The translations under genes were made by a program, and so were the position numbers. From positions 1 through 33,882 of the forward strand of contig JAIQFJ010000014.1 in NCBI GenBank assembly GCA_020073325.1: a DNA stretch of 33,882 nt. The letters are read 5' to 3'. Positions 24,128 to 31,589 of this stretch are shown here, in pieces. Origin of the DNA: Terriglobia bacterium. GTDB lineage: Bacteria > Acidobacteriota > Terriglobia > Bryobacterales > Bryobacteraceae. Position 1 is the first letter of the stretch, and each line of letters begins with the position of its first letter. The notes under the pieces are model-generated. The model ran no database searches. It had not been told where the DNA came from and was given only the letters and a program-made list of their open reading frames with translations.

Positions 24128-26539
24128 ATGCCCGGCCCATATAATGGTGCCAAGGTATTTGCCGTGTCACGGGGTGTCACGCTCGCGGGCGCTATCATCG
24201 CGATCGCTCTTTCGGCCCATGCGGCGGCCCTTACCGGACGCGTGGCCGATGAGAACAATGCGGGTGTGGCTCAAGCGCGTGTCACATTTCACTCCGCTTC
24301 GGGCGACACCTCCGCGCTGTGCGACCCCACCGGCGCGTTTTCGATCGAGCTTCCCCCCGGACACTATACGGCGCGCGCCGAGCACGAAGGTTTTTTCCCG
24401 CTCAAGGATTTTCCCATCGACATCGCCGAGGACACACGCGAGCTTCATCTCACCTTGAATCACGTCCGCGAAGTGAGCGAATCGCTCAACGTGCATGAAT
24501 CCACCGGCGCCGTGGATGTCGACAAAATCGCCGCCGAGCGCAAGCTGACCGGGCTGGAAATGATCGACGTGCCCTACGCGCCGACACGCGATCTGCGCGC
24601 GGCCCTGACGCTCATGCCCGGCGTCCTGCAGGATCCCTCCGGCAGCCTGCATTTCGACGGCGCCGCCGAAGGCCAGACGCTGTATCTGCTCGATGGATTC
24701 AATTTCAGCGATCCGCTGACGGGAAAACTGAACACTCGCGTGAGCGTCGAATCGGTGCGGACCATCGACTGGGCGAGCGGGCGCTATTCGGCCGAGTTCG
24801 GCAAAGGCTCCGGCGGAGCGCTCGCCATTCATACCGACATGGGCGACGATCGCTGGCGCTATTCGTCCACCAATTTCCTGCCCGGCTTCGACACCCGCGG
24901 CGGATTTCATCTGGGGACCTGGGCGCCGCGCTTCAATATTTCCGGGCCCGTCGTGCCGGGACGCCTCTGGTTTTCCGAACATCTCGACCTGGAATATTCC
25001 GTGCCCGTCGCTCCCGACCTGCCGCGCGGACAGGATCGCACGCAGGTTTTTCAGGGCAGCAATCTTGCCCGCGTGCAGGCGAATCTGACGCCGTCGCAGA
25101 TCCTGTTTGCCGACGTGCTGGTCGATTACACGTTTGCGCCGCGAACCGGGCTGGACGCGCTCGATCCATTGTCGACGACGGCGGACCGGCGATCGCACAC
25201 CTGGTTCGCGAGCCTCAAAGACCAGATCTATTTGAAGCACGGCATGCTGCTCGAAGTCGGCTATGCGCAGGATCTCAACTATCTGCGCGTGGTTCCGCAG
25301 GGCGATCAGTTTTATCAGCTCACGCCCTATGCGCGCGGCGGGAACTTCTATCTCAACTCGGAACAGCGTTCGCGTCGCGGACAATTTTTGGCCAATCTTT
25401 TTTTGCCGGCGGTAGGCAAGCATCAGTGGAAAATCGGCGCCGACCTCGACCGGTTGCGCTACTGGCAGGACGCGCGGCGCACCGGAATTAACGTCTACGA
25501 CGTCGCGGGCGCCCTGGTCCGCCAGACCATTTTCGGAGGCAGCGGGCTGCTGGCGCAGGCCGGGTCCGAAGCGTCCTGGTATGCGATGGATCACTGGAAA
25601 ATCCGGCCCGATCTGCTGATCGAGTACGGGATCCGCCAGGATTGGGACCAGGTGTTGCGCCAGGCGGCGTTTTCTCCGCGCGCGTCGGTGGCGTGGGCGC
25701 CGTTCGGATCGAAGGACACCAAAATCTCGGCGGGCTACGCCGTGGTGCGCGACGCGACGCCGCTCGAATTGTTCACGCGGCCTCGCGACCAGTTCGCGAT
25801 TCAGACGCTCGAGACCGGCGCGTCGTACACCACGTCGTTCGAGATTCCTGATCCCCGGTTGAAAGCGCCGCTCTATCAGAACTGGACGGTCGGGCTGGAG
25901 CAGCGCTTTGGCCATCGATTCGATCTGACGTTGACCGGACTGCGCAAGCGCGGTGACGACGGGCTCGCTTACATCCCCGCGGCAACCGGCGTGTACACCC
26001 TGGCGAACGCGCGGCACGACGCCTACGCTGCGATGGAGGTCGCCCTTCATCAGCGCTTCGGCGAGGCGTACGAATGGATGGCCAGCTATACCCGGTCGCG
26101 CGCCTATTCCAACGCCGTGATCGACGTGACGGTGGATCAGCCGCTGGAGATTTTCGACAACAGCGGTCCGGTCGCGTGGGATGCGCCGAATCGTTTCGTG
26201 AGTTGGGGATATCTGCCGACCAAATGGCGCAACTGGGCGATCGGCTATTCCGCGGAGATGCGCACCGGATTCCCCTATTCACGCATCAACGATTTCGGAC
26301 AAGTGGTGGGAGCGGTGGATTCGCAGCGCTTCCCGCGATTCTTCACCCTGAACATCCATCCCGAATGGAAGTTCAACGCGTTCGGCCGCCGCTGGGCGCT
26401 GCGCGGCGGCGTGAATAATGTAACCAACCGCAATAACCCGACGCTCGCGCAGACGCTTCCGGGGATGCCGGTCCAGTTTTTCGGCAGCGAGGGGAGGCAT
26501 TTCGTCGTCCGGATCCGCTGGCTCGGCAAGGCGATGTGA
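24128..26539 (+). CDS. TonB-dependent receptor-like outer-membrane protein with carboxypeptidase-regulatory-like domain
   Basis: The 803-aa protein has a signal peptide (GVTLAGAIIAIALSAHA) and then a carboxypeptidase-regulatory-like (CarboxypepD_reg) domain at about 33-112 (LTGRVADENNAGVAQARVTF, GAFSIELPPGHYTARAE). A plug-like region follows at about 120-240 (LRAALTLMPGVLQDPSG, YLLDGFNFSDPLTG), then a long beta-barrel ending VVRIRWLGKAM. No clear TonB box is seen. This layout is common in Acidobacteriota, and such proteins are thought to import or handle oligosaccharides or peptides. An in-frame GTG at 24164 (MSRGVTLAG signal) with AAGG upstream is a plausible true start, and TATAAT at 24140-24145 would then be its -10 box. 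It is divergent from the BlaI/M56-TonB pair. Confidence 0.86.
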   Translation: MPGPYNGAKVFAVSRGVTLAGAIIAIALSAHAAALTGRVADENNAGVAQARVTFHSASGDTSALCDPTGAFSIELPPGHYTARAEHEGFFPLKDFPIDIAEDTRELHLTLNHVREVSESLNVHESTGAVDVDKIAAERKLTGLEMIDVPYAPTRDLRAALTLMPGVLQDPSGSLHFDGAAEGQTLYLLDGFNFSDPLTGKLNTRVSVESVRTIDWASGRYSAEFGKGSGGALAIHTDMGDDRWRYSSTNFLPGFDTRGGFHLGTWAPRFNISGPVVPGRLWFSEHLDLEYSVPVAPDLPRGQDRTQVFQGSNLARVQANLTPSQILFADVLVDYTFAPRTGLDALDPLSTTADRRSHTWFASLKDQIYLKHGMLLEVGYAQDLNYLRVVPQGDQFYQLTPYARGGNFYLNSEQRSRRGQFLANLFLPAVGKHQWKIGADLDRLRYWQDARRTGINVYDVAGALVRQTIFGGSGLLAQAGSEASWYAMDHWKIRPDLLIEYGIRQDWDQVLRQAAFSPRASVAWAPFGSKDTKISAGYAVVRDATPLELFTRPRDQFAIQTLETGASYTTSFEIPDPRLKAPLYQNWTVGLEQRFGHRFDLTLTGLRKRGDDGLAYIPAATGVYTLANARHDAYAAMEVALHQRFGEAYEWMASYTRSRAYSNAVIDVTVDQPLEIFDNSGPVAWDAPNRFVSWGYLPTKWRNWAIGYSAEMRTGFPYSRINDFGQVVGAVDSQRFPRFFTLNIHPEWKFNAFGRRWALRGGVNNVTNRNNPTLAQTLPGMPVQFFGSEGRHFVVRIRWLGKAM

Positions 26540-26651
26540 TCGGATCGTGAGGATCGACGAAACGTAACCCGCGCGGCGTACGCCTAAGCTTCTTGTAACT
26601 GCTAGAATAGGCGGAAGCTCGCCCCAAAAATACAACACCAATGAGGATTTC
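26540..26651. other. Intergenic region before the barrel gene at 26652
   Basis: A 112-bp gap with no coding sign. It holds nested short inverted arms (CGCCTA near 26581 with TAGGCG near 26608; AGCTTC near 26588 with GAAGCT near 26613) that could form a stem, plus TAGAAT (26603-26608) as a possible -10 box. No assignment is firm. Confidence 0.3.
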
Positions 26652-27590
26652 GTGAAGTTGAGACTCGCCTGCGGCCTCCTGTGCTGCGCAACGTATCTGG
26701 CCTACGGTCAGGATCCCCAACCACCACAGACGCCGCCGCAAACGCCGCCGCCCCAACAACCGCAGCAGCCTCCGCCCACCGCGCCCGGGACCCCGGCGTC
26801 GGTGAAACCCACCGTGACCATGCCGCCGCAGCCGCAAGGCCAGCCGTCGAAAGCTCCGCCGCCGGAGCGCGACACCGAAGGCGACGGGTTTTCGATCATG
26901 CCCCTTTACTGGATGGCGCCCGGGCAACCGTTTGTGCGAAAAGGCCACAACTCCTTTGTGACGCAGTCCGGCAACCTGGATATGGACGGAAACAAGAAAT
27001 ACGGACTGGGCGGCGTCCTCACGATTCCGACCGGACATGAGAACAGTTTGCAGCTCACCTACGTCCGCAAGCTTGGCATGTCAAACACCACATTAGGAAC
27101 GGATTATTCACTTTTCGGCGACCCGTTCTACAGCGGTGACGCGGTCGCCATGCACTACACCATGCAATACCTCAAGCTTTCCTGGAATTTTCTGACGTAT
27201 CCCTTTCCATCGGCTGGATCCAAGTTCCGCCTGAAAACCTTGTGGGAGATCCAATACGTCGGCATGCATGGCGTGTTCGACGCTCCCGGCGACACCGCGA
27301 CCACCACCACGGAGGGCCGCAAGAACGTGATTCTTCCGGCGCTTGGCCTGGGGATTGAGTATCATGCGTCCAAACACGTCGTATTCGAGGCCAAGGGAAG
27401 CGGGTTTGGAATTCCGCACCATGCCGATTTGTGGGACACCGAGGCAAACCTGATTTTCAAGACGACGCGCGTCGAGCTGCTGGTGGGCGGCAAGGCGTTC
27501 CATTTCAAGACCTCGCCGAATGTTTCGGACAATTATTTTTACCAGACGCTGATCGGGCCATACGCGGGGATCCGCTACATTTTCAAATAG
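26652..27590 (+). CDS. Putative outer-membrane beta-barrel protein with proline/glutamine-rich N-terminus
   Basis: A GTG at 26652 with GAGG 6 nt upstream starts a 312-aa protein. It has a signal peptide (VKLRLACGLLCCATYLAYGQ), then a roughly 50-residue Pro/Gln-rich linker (PPQTPPPQQPQQPPPTAPG) and an alternating beta-strand region with aromatic ends (SLQLTYVRKLGM, YLKLSWNFLTYPF, KTLWEIQYVGM, VILPALGLGIEYHA, GPYAGIRYIFK). The final Phe-Lys and preceding aromatics fit the last strand of an outer-membrane barrel. Function is unknown. The Pro-rich arm may span the periplasm or touch the cell wall. It ends 18 bp before xseB. Confidence 0.72.
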   Translation: MKLRLACGLLCCATYLAYGQDPQPPQTPPQTPPPQQPQQPPPTAPGTPASVKPTVTMPPQPQGQPSKAPPPERDTEGDGFSIMPLYWMAPGQPFVRKGHNSFVTQSGNLDMDGNKKYGLGGVLTIPTGHENSLQLTYVRKLGMSNTTLGTDYSLFGDPFYSGDAVAMHYTMQYLKLSWNFLTYPFPSAGSKFRLKTLWEIQYVGMHGVFDAPGDTATTTTEGRKNVILPALGLGIEYHASKHVVFEAKGSGFGIPHHADLWDTEANLIFKTTRVELLVGGKAFHFKTSPNVSDNYFYQTLIGPYAGIRYIFK

Positions 27591-27608
27591 ACGCGGCATA
27601 ATAGAGCG

Positions 27609-27842
27609 ATGCCTGATGAAGCGCCCTTGAGTTTCGAGGCGGGCCTCCAGCAACTGGAGACGATCGTGAAAGAGATGGAAGGCGGCGACCTGCCGCTCGA
27701 ACGCGCCATCGAGTTGTTCGAGCGCGGAACCAAACTGAGCGAAACCTGCCGCAAGCAACTGGAAGAAGCCGAAACGCGTGTCGAGGTCCTGATGAAGCGC
27801 GCCGGCGAGATGCAGGCGCAGCCCTTCAAGACCGACAAATGA
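27609..27842 (+). CDS. xseB: Exodeoxyribonuclease VII small subunit
   Basis: The 77-aa product matches XseB closely: LSFEAGLQQLETIVKEMEGG, DLPLERAIELFERGTKL and a charged C-terminal helix. XseB wraps the XseA catalytic subunit to form exonuclease VII, which cuts single-stranded DNA from both ends. XseA is not in the window. The stop overlaps the next start by 4 bp (ATGA), the common xseB-ispA arrangement. Confidence 0.94.
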   Translation: MPDEAPLSFEAGLQQLETIVKEMEGGDLPLERAIELFERGTKLSETCRKQLEEAETRVEVLMKRAGEMQAQPFKTDK

Positions 27843-28723
27843 CCTTTTCCGAATTTATCGCCACGCAGCAGAAGCGGGTGGACGCGGCGCTCGATCGCCG
27901 GGTGCCGGCCGAATCGGTCGAGCCCACGACGATCCATCGCGCGATGCGCTACAGCCTGTTCGCCGGCGGAAAGCGGATGCGTCCGCTGCTGGCGATCGCC
28001 GCGGCGGATGCGGTTTCGGACGCGCCGGCGGGAATCGAATCGGCGGCGTGCTCGCTGGAACTGATCCATACCTATTCGCTGATTCACGACGATCTTCCGG
28101 CGCTTGACAACGACGATCTGCGGCGCGGGCGTCCGACGTGTCACAAAGTGTTCGGCGAAGCCATGGCGATCCTGGCCGGCGATGCCCTGCTGACGCTGGC
28201 GTTTGAAGTCCTGGCGAAGCTCGATTGCGTGGATCCCGAGCGGCGGTCGGCGCTGGTGGCGGAGCTGGCGACGGCGTCGGGAACCGTGGGCGGGATGATC
28301 GGCGGGCAGGTGTGCGATATCGAGGGCGAAGGAAAATTCGCCACGGCGGCGCTGCTCGAATCGATCCATCGCGCCAAAACGGGCGCGTTGCTCAAGGCAA
28401 GCGTTCGCATGGGCGCGATCTACGGCGGCGCCGACGCGGCGCAGCTCGACGCGATGACAAAATTCGGTGAGCACGTGGGACTCGCGTTTCAGATCGTCGA
28501 CGATGTGCTGGATGTCGAGCAGTCCTCGGAGGCGCTGGGAAAAACGGCGGGCAAGGACGCCAAGCAGCAGAAAATCACGTTTCCGGCGGTGTATGGAATC
28601 GAGCGGTCGCGCGAGATGGCGGAACAGGAGCGCATTCAGGCCCATCTTGCGCTGCAAATGTTCGACGATCGCGCCGAACGGCTGCGCGAGATTGCCGATT
28701 ACGTCGTCCGGCGTAACGCATGA
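27839..28723 (+). CDS. ispA: Polyprenyl (farnesyl/geranylgeranyl) diphosphate synthase
   Basis: This 294-aa protein has the trans-prenyltransferase signatures: the FAGGKRMRP diphosphate-binding segment, the first Asp-rich motif HDDLPALDNDDLRRG (Asp84, Asp85, Asp90), and the second in FQIVDDVLD. It condenses isopentenyl diphosphate with allylic diphosphates to make C15 (possibly C20) prenyl diphosphate for quinones, undecaprenyl lipid carriers and heme farnesylation. The gene order xseB-ispA is standard in bacteria. It overlaps both neighbours by 4 bp, so translation is probably coupled. Confidence 0.92.
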   Translation: MTFSEFIATQQKRVDAALDRRVPAESVEPTTIHRAMRYSLFAGGKRMRPLLAIAAADAVSDAPAGIESAACSLELIHTYSLIHDDLPALDNDDLRRGRPTCHKVFGEAMAILAGDALLTLAFEVLAKLDCVDPERRSALVAELATASGTVGGMIGGQVCDIEGEGKFATAALLESIHRAKTGALLKASVRMGAIYGGADAAQLDAMTKFGEHVGLAFQIVDDVLDVEQSSEALGKTAGKDAKQQKITFPAVYGIERSREMAEQERIQAHLALQMFDDRAERLREIADYVVRRNA

Positions 28724-29445
28724 TGGCCGCCGTCCGCAAAATCAGGCTCGATCAACTGCTGGTGGAGCGAGGCCTGGCCGATTCGCGAGAAAAAGCGCAG
28801 GCCCTGATTCTCGCCGGGCAAGTTCTGGTCGACGGACAGAAAAGCGATAAACCCGGCCGCAGCATCGGCGAAGGGAGCCGCGTCGAGCTGCTCGAAAAAA
28901 TGCCGTATGTGAGCCGCGGCGGATACAAGCTGGCGGCGGCGCTCGATCATTTTCACATCGACGTGAGCGCGCTGACCTGTATCGACGTGGGCGCGTCGAC
29001 CGGCGGATTCACGGATGTCCTGCTGCAACGTGGCGCCGCGCGCGTATGGGCGATCGACGTGGGGCACGCGCAGCTCGATTGGAAAATTCGCAATGATCCT
29101 CGCGTGGTGGTGCAGGAAGGCGTGAATGCGCGGCACCTCCGCGCGGAGGATTTCCCGCATTTCGATCTGGCGGTGTGCGACGTGAGTTTCATTTCCGCGA
29201 CGATGATCGTGCCCGCGATGGCGCCGCTGGCGGATCGGATGATCGTGCTGGTGAAGCCGCAGTTCGAAGTGGGACGCGAAGACGTCGGCAAGGGCGGGAT
29301 CGTGCGCGACCCGGCTCTGCACGCGGCTGCCTGCGAGCGCGTTCGCGCCGCGGTTGAAGCCGCGGGGTTCAAGACTGATATCATCGAGAGCCCGATCCTC
29401 GGGGCAGAGGGGAATCGGGAATTTCTGTTGTATGGCCACCATTGA
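28720..29445 (+). CDS. tlyA: TlyA-family rRNA 2'-O-methyltransferase
   Basis: The 241-aa protein has an N-terminal S4 RNA-binding domain (KIRLDQLLVERGLADSREKA, residues about 6-65) and an FtsJ-like SAM methyltransferase domain (CIDVGASTGGFTDVLLQRG). CDVSFISATMIVP and LVKPQFEVGRE complete the signature. TlyA proteins methylate 2'-OH groups in 16S and/or 23S rRNA. Two adjacent start codons (28720 and 28723) are possible. It overlaps ispA by 4 bp and nadK by 14 bp. A dxs gene, often found between ispA and tlyA, is absent here. Confidence 0.92.
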   Translation: MMAAVRKIRLDQLLVERGLADSREKAQALILAGQVLVDGQKSDKPGRSIGEGSRVELLEKMPYVSRGGYKLAAALDHFHIDVSALTCIDVGASTGGFTDVLLQRGAARVWAIDVGHAQLDWKIRNDPRVVVQEGVNARHLRAEDFPHFDLAVCDVSFISATMIVPAMAPLADRMIVLVKPQFEVGREDVGKGGIVRDPALHAAACERVRAAVEAAGFKTDIIESPILGAEGNREFLLYGHH

Positions 29446-30295
29446 TACGGTCGGGATCGTCTCGAAGCCGCGCAGCGAACTGGCGGCGCGCATCGTTCCG
29501 GAGCTGATCCGCTGGCTTTCCGATCGCGGCGTCCGGGTGCGGCTGGATGACGAGACGGCGCACTACGCGCAGGTTTCGCGCGGGCTGTCGCGTACCGAAG
29601 TGCCGCGGGGCGCGCAACTCGTCATCGTGCTGGGCGGCGATGGAACATTGCTTTAGGCCGCGCGCGCCATCGGCGGAGGCGATATTCCGCTGTTCGCGGT
29701 GAACCTGGGCGGGCTTGGATTTCTGACCGCGATTACCGTCGACGAGATTTATCCGCAGCTCGAACGCGCATTGCAGGGCGATTACCGCGTCGGCCGGCGG
29801 CGCATGCTGCATTGCGAGCATCGCCGCGGCAGCGACGTACTGGCCCGCTATGACGCGCTCAACGACGTCGTGCTGACGAAATTCGAAATCGCGCGCATGA
29901 TCGATCTCGAAATGCACATCGACGGCAATTTCGTATGCGTGTACCGGGCTGACGGGCTGATCATCGCGACGCCCACCGGGTCCACCGCGTATTCGCTTTC
30001 GGCCGGCGGGCCGATCGTGTTTCCAAGCGTCGGCGCGATCGTGGTGACGCCGATTTGTCCCCACACCTTGACCAATCGTCCCGTGGTTCTGGACGACGCG
30101 AGCGCAATTTCGGTGACGAATCTGAGCGACGATTCGGCGACGTATCTGACCATCGACGGGCAGGTGGGCGAGTTGCTGCGGCGCGGAGACGTGGTCGAGT
30201 GCAAGCGGTCTGAAAATTCGATTTGCCTGATTCGTCCGCCCGAGATGATGTTCTTCGACGTGCTGCGGGAGAAGTTGAAGTGGGGCGGGCGATGA
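29432..30295 (+). pseudogene. nadK: NAD kinase interrupted by an in-frame TAG
   Basis: From the ATG at 29432 one frame reads a full NAD kinase of 287 codons, except for TAG at 29654-29656 (codon 75), directly after the catalytic GGDGTLL motif (Asp70). The same frame continues with AARAIG, NLGGLGFLT, the ALNDVVLTK strand and TPTGSTAYSLSAGGPIV (about 180-196), all family signatures. Without the stop it would be normal. The fragments are 29432-29656 and 29699-30295 (possible GTG restart at 29699). Many NadK sequences have Ser here (GGDGTLLSAAR), so TCG to TAG is the simplest change. NAD kinase makes NADP and is normally essential, so a dead copy would need a paralogue, suppression, or a sequence error. 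Confidence 0.85.
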
Positions 30296-30374
30296 ACACC
30301 TCGATGTCGGACCGCGTCGCTGCAAGCCGTGACCGAAGGGAGCGGTTCCGCGTCACAGCGGAGGCAAACTGCGG

Positions 30375-31574
30375 ATGAAGAAAATCTCGCTCACCACGTG
30401 GATCCTGATCGGGCTCGCAGCGGGGATCGCGGTTGGCGCGCTGTGGCCGGCGCAGGCGGTGAAAATGAGCCTGCTCGGCACGATTTTCCTGCGGCTGATC
30501 AAAGCGATCATCGCGCCGCTGCTGTTCGGGACGCTGGTGGTGGGGATCGCCGGCACGGGCAGCATCAAGACGATGGGGCGCATCGGCGGCAAGGCGATTC
30601 TGTATTTCGAAATCGTCACGACAGTCGCCCTGTTCATCGGATTGGGCACGGTGAATCTCGTAAAACCAGGCGCCGGCGTGCGTCTGGAGGGCGGCGGCGC
30701 CACGGCGCTGGCTGCGGCGAAGCAGGATTTTTCGCAGATTGTCGAACATATTTTCCCGACCAGCCTCATCGACTCCATGGCGCGCGGCGATGTCTTGCAG
30801 ATCGTGGTGTTCGCGTTCATCTTCGGCGCGGCATGCGCCGCGATCGGAGCGAAGGCCCGGTCCGTCGTGGAATTTTGCGACTCGCTTTCCGAAGTGATGT
30901 TCCGCTTCACGAACTACGTCATGCTGTTTGCGCCGTTCGGCGTCTTTGGCGCGATCGCGGCCACGGTGGGCGCCAAAGGACTGGGCGTTCTGTTGAACTT
31001 GGGCAAGCTGGTGGCGACCCTCTACGCCGCGGAGGCGATCGTGGTGCTGATCTGCTTCGGCGGATCGGCCATCGTCGCGCGGGTGCCGATCGGACGCTTC
31101 ATCCAATACGCGCGCGAACCGTTTCTGATCGCATTTTCGACGGCGTCGAGCGAGGCGGCGCTGCCGCGCGCGCTGGAGAACATGGAACAGTTCGGCGTGC
31201 CGAAACATATCGTGTCGTTCGTGTTGCCACTGGGATACAGCTTCAACCTGGTGGGCTCGACGCTGTATCTTTCGTTAGCCGCGGTTTTTATCGCGCAAGC
31301 GGGCGATATTCCCATGCCGCTCGGAACACAGCTCGTGATGATGCTGACCCTGATGCTGACCAGCAAGGGAGTCGCGGGAATCCCGCGCGCGGCGCTGGTG
31401 ATTCTGGCGGGGACAGCGTCGAGCTTCAATTTGCCGGCGGAAGGAATCGCGCTGCTGCTCGGAATCGACGCACTGCTCGACATGGCGCGGACGTCGGTCA
31501 ACGTGCTGGGAAATTGCCTGGCGACGGCCGTGGTGGCCCGCTGGGAAGGAATCTCGTTTTCGGCGAAGCGATAG
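30375..31574 (+). CDS. Dicarboxylate/amino acid:cation symporter (DAACS family)
   Basis: The 399-aa protein has the glutamate/aspartate transporter fold: hydrophobic helices through residue about 220, then hairpin loop 1 (STASSEAALPRALENM), the unwound-helix region (LGYSFNLVGSTLYLS), hairpin loop 2 (LTSKGVAGIPRAAL) and the substrate-binding last helix (DALLDMARTSVNVLGN). The Arg that holds the side-chain carboxylate in homologues is present in MARTSVN. Where GltPh has Asp405 in a GD pair, this protein has Asn (GN). It imports acidic amino acids or C4-dicarboxylates with Na+ or H+. It lies 79 bp after nadK and converges with the DCC/LMF gene. Confidence 0.88.
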   Translation: MKKISLTTWILIGLAAGIAVGALWPAQAVKMSLLGTIFLRLIKAIIAPLLFGTLVVGIAGTGSIKTMGRIGGKAILYFEIVTTVALFIGLGTVNLVKPGAGVRLEGGGATALAAAKQDFSQIVEHIFPTSLIDSMARGDVLQIVVFAFIFGAACAAIGAKARSVVEFCDSLSEVMFRFTNYVMLFAPFGVFGAIAATVGAKGLGVLLNLGKLVATLYAAEAIVVLICFGGSAIVARVPIGRFIQYAREPFLIAFSTASSEAALPRALENMEQFGVPKHIVSFVLPLGYSFNLVGSTLYLSLAAVFIAQAGDIPMPLGTQLVMMLTLMLTSKGVAGIPRAALVILAGTASSFNLPAEGIALLLGIDALLDMARTSVNVLGNCLATAVVARWEGISFSAKR

Positions 31575-31589
31575 GTTTTGCGTCGCGCG

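Noticed and set aside
24167-26050. A 627-codon minus-strand open frame opposite the receptor-like barrel gene
   Set aside because: Low-complexity composition and no motifs; the plus-strand receptor is well supported.
29961-31208. A 415-codon minus-strand open frame opposite nadK and the symporter
   Set aside because: Arg/His-rich antisense shadow; both plus-strand genes show family signatures.
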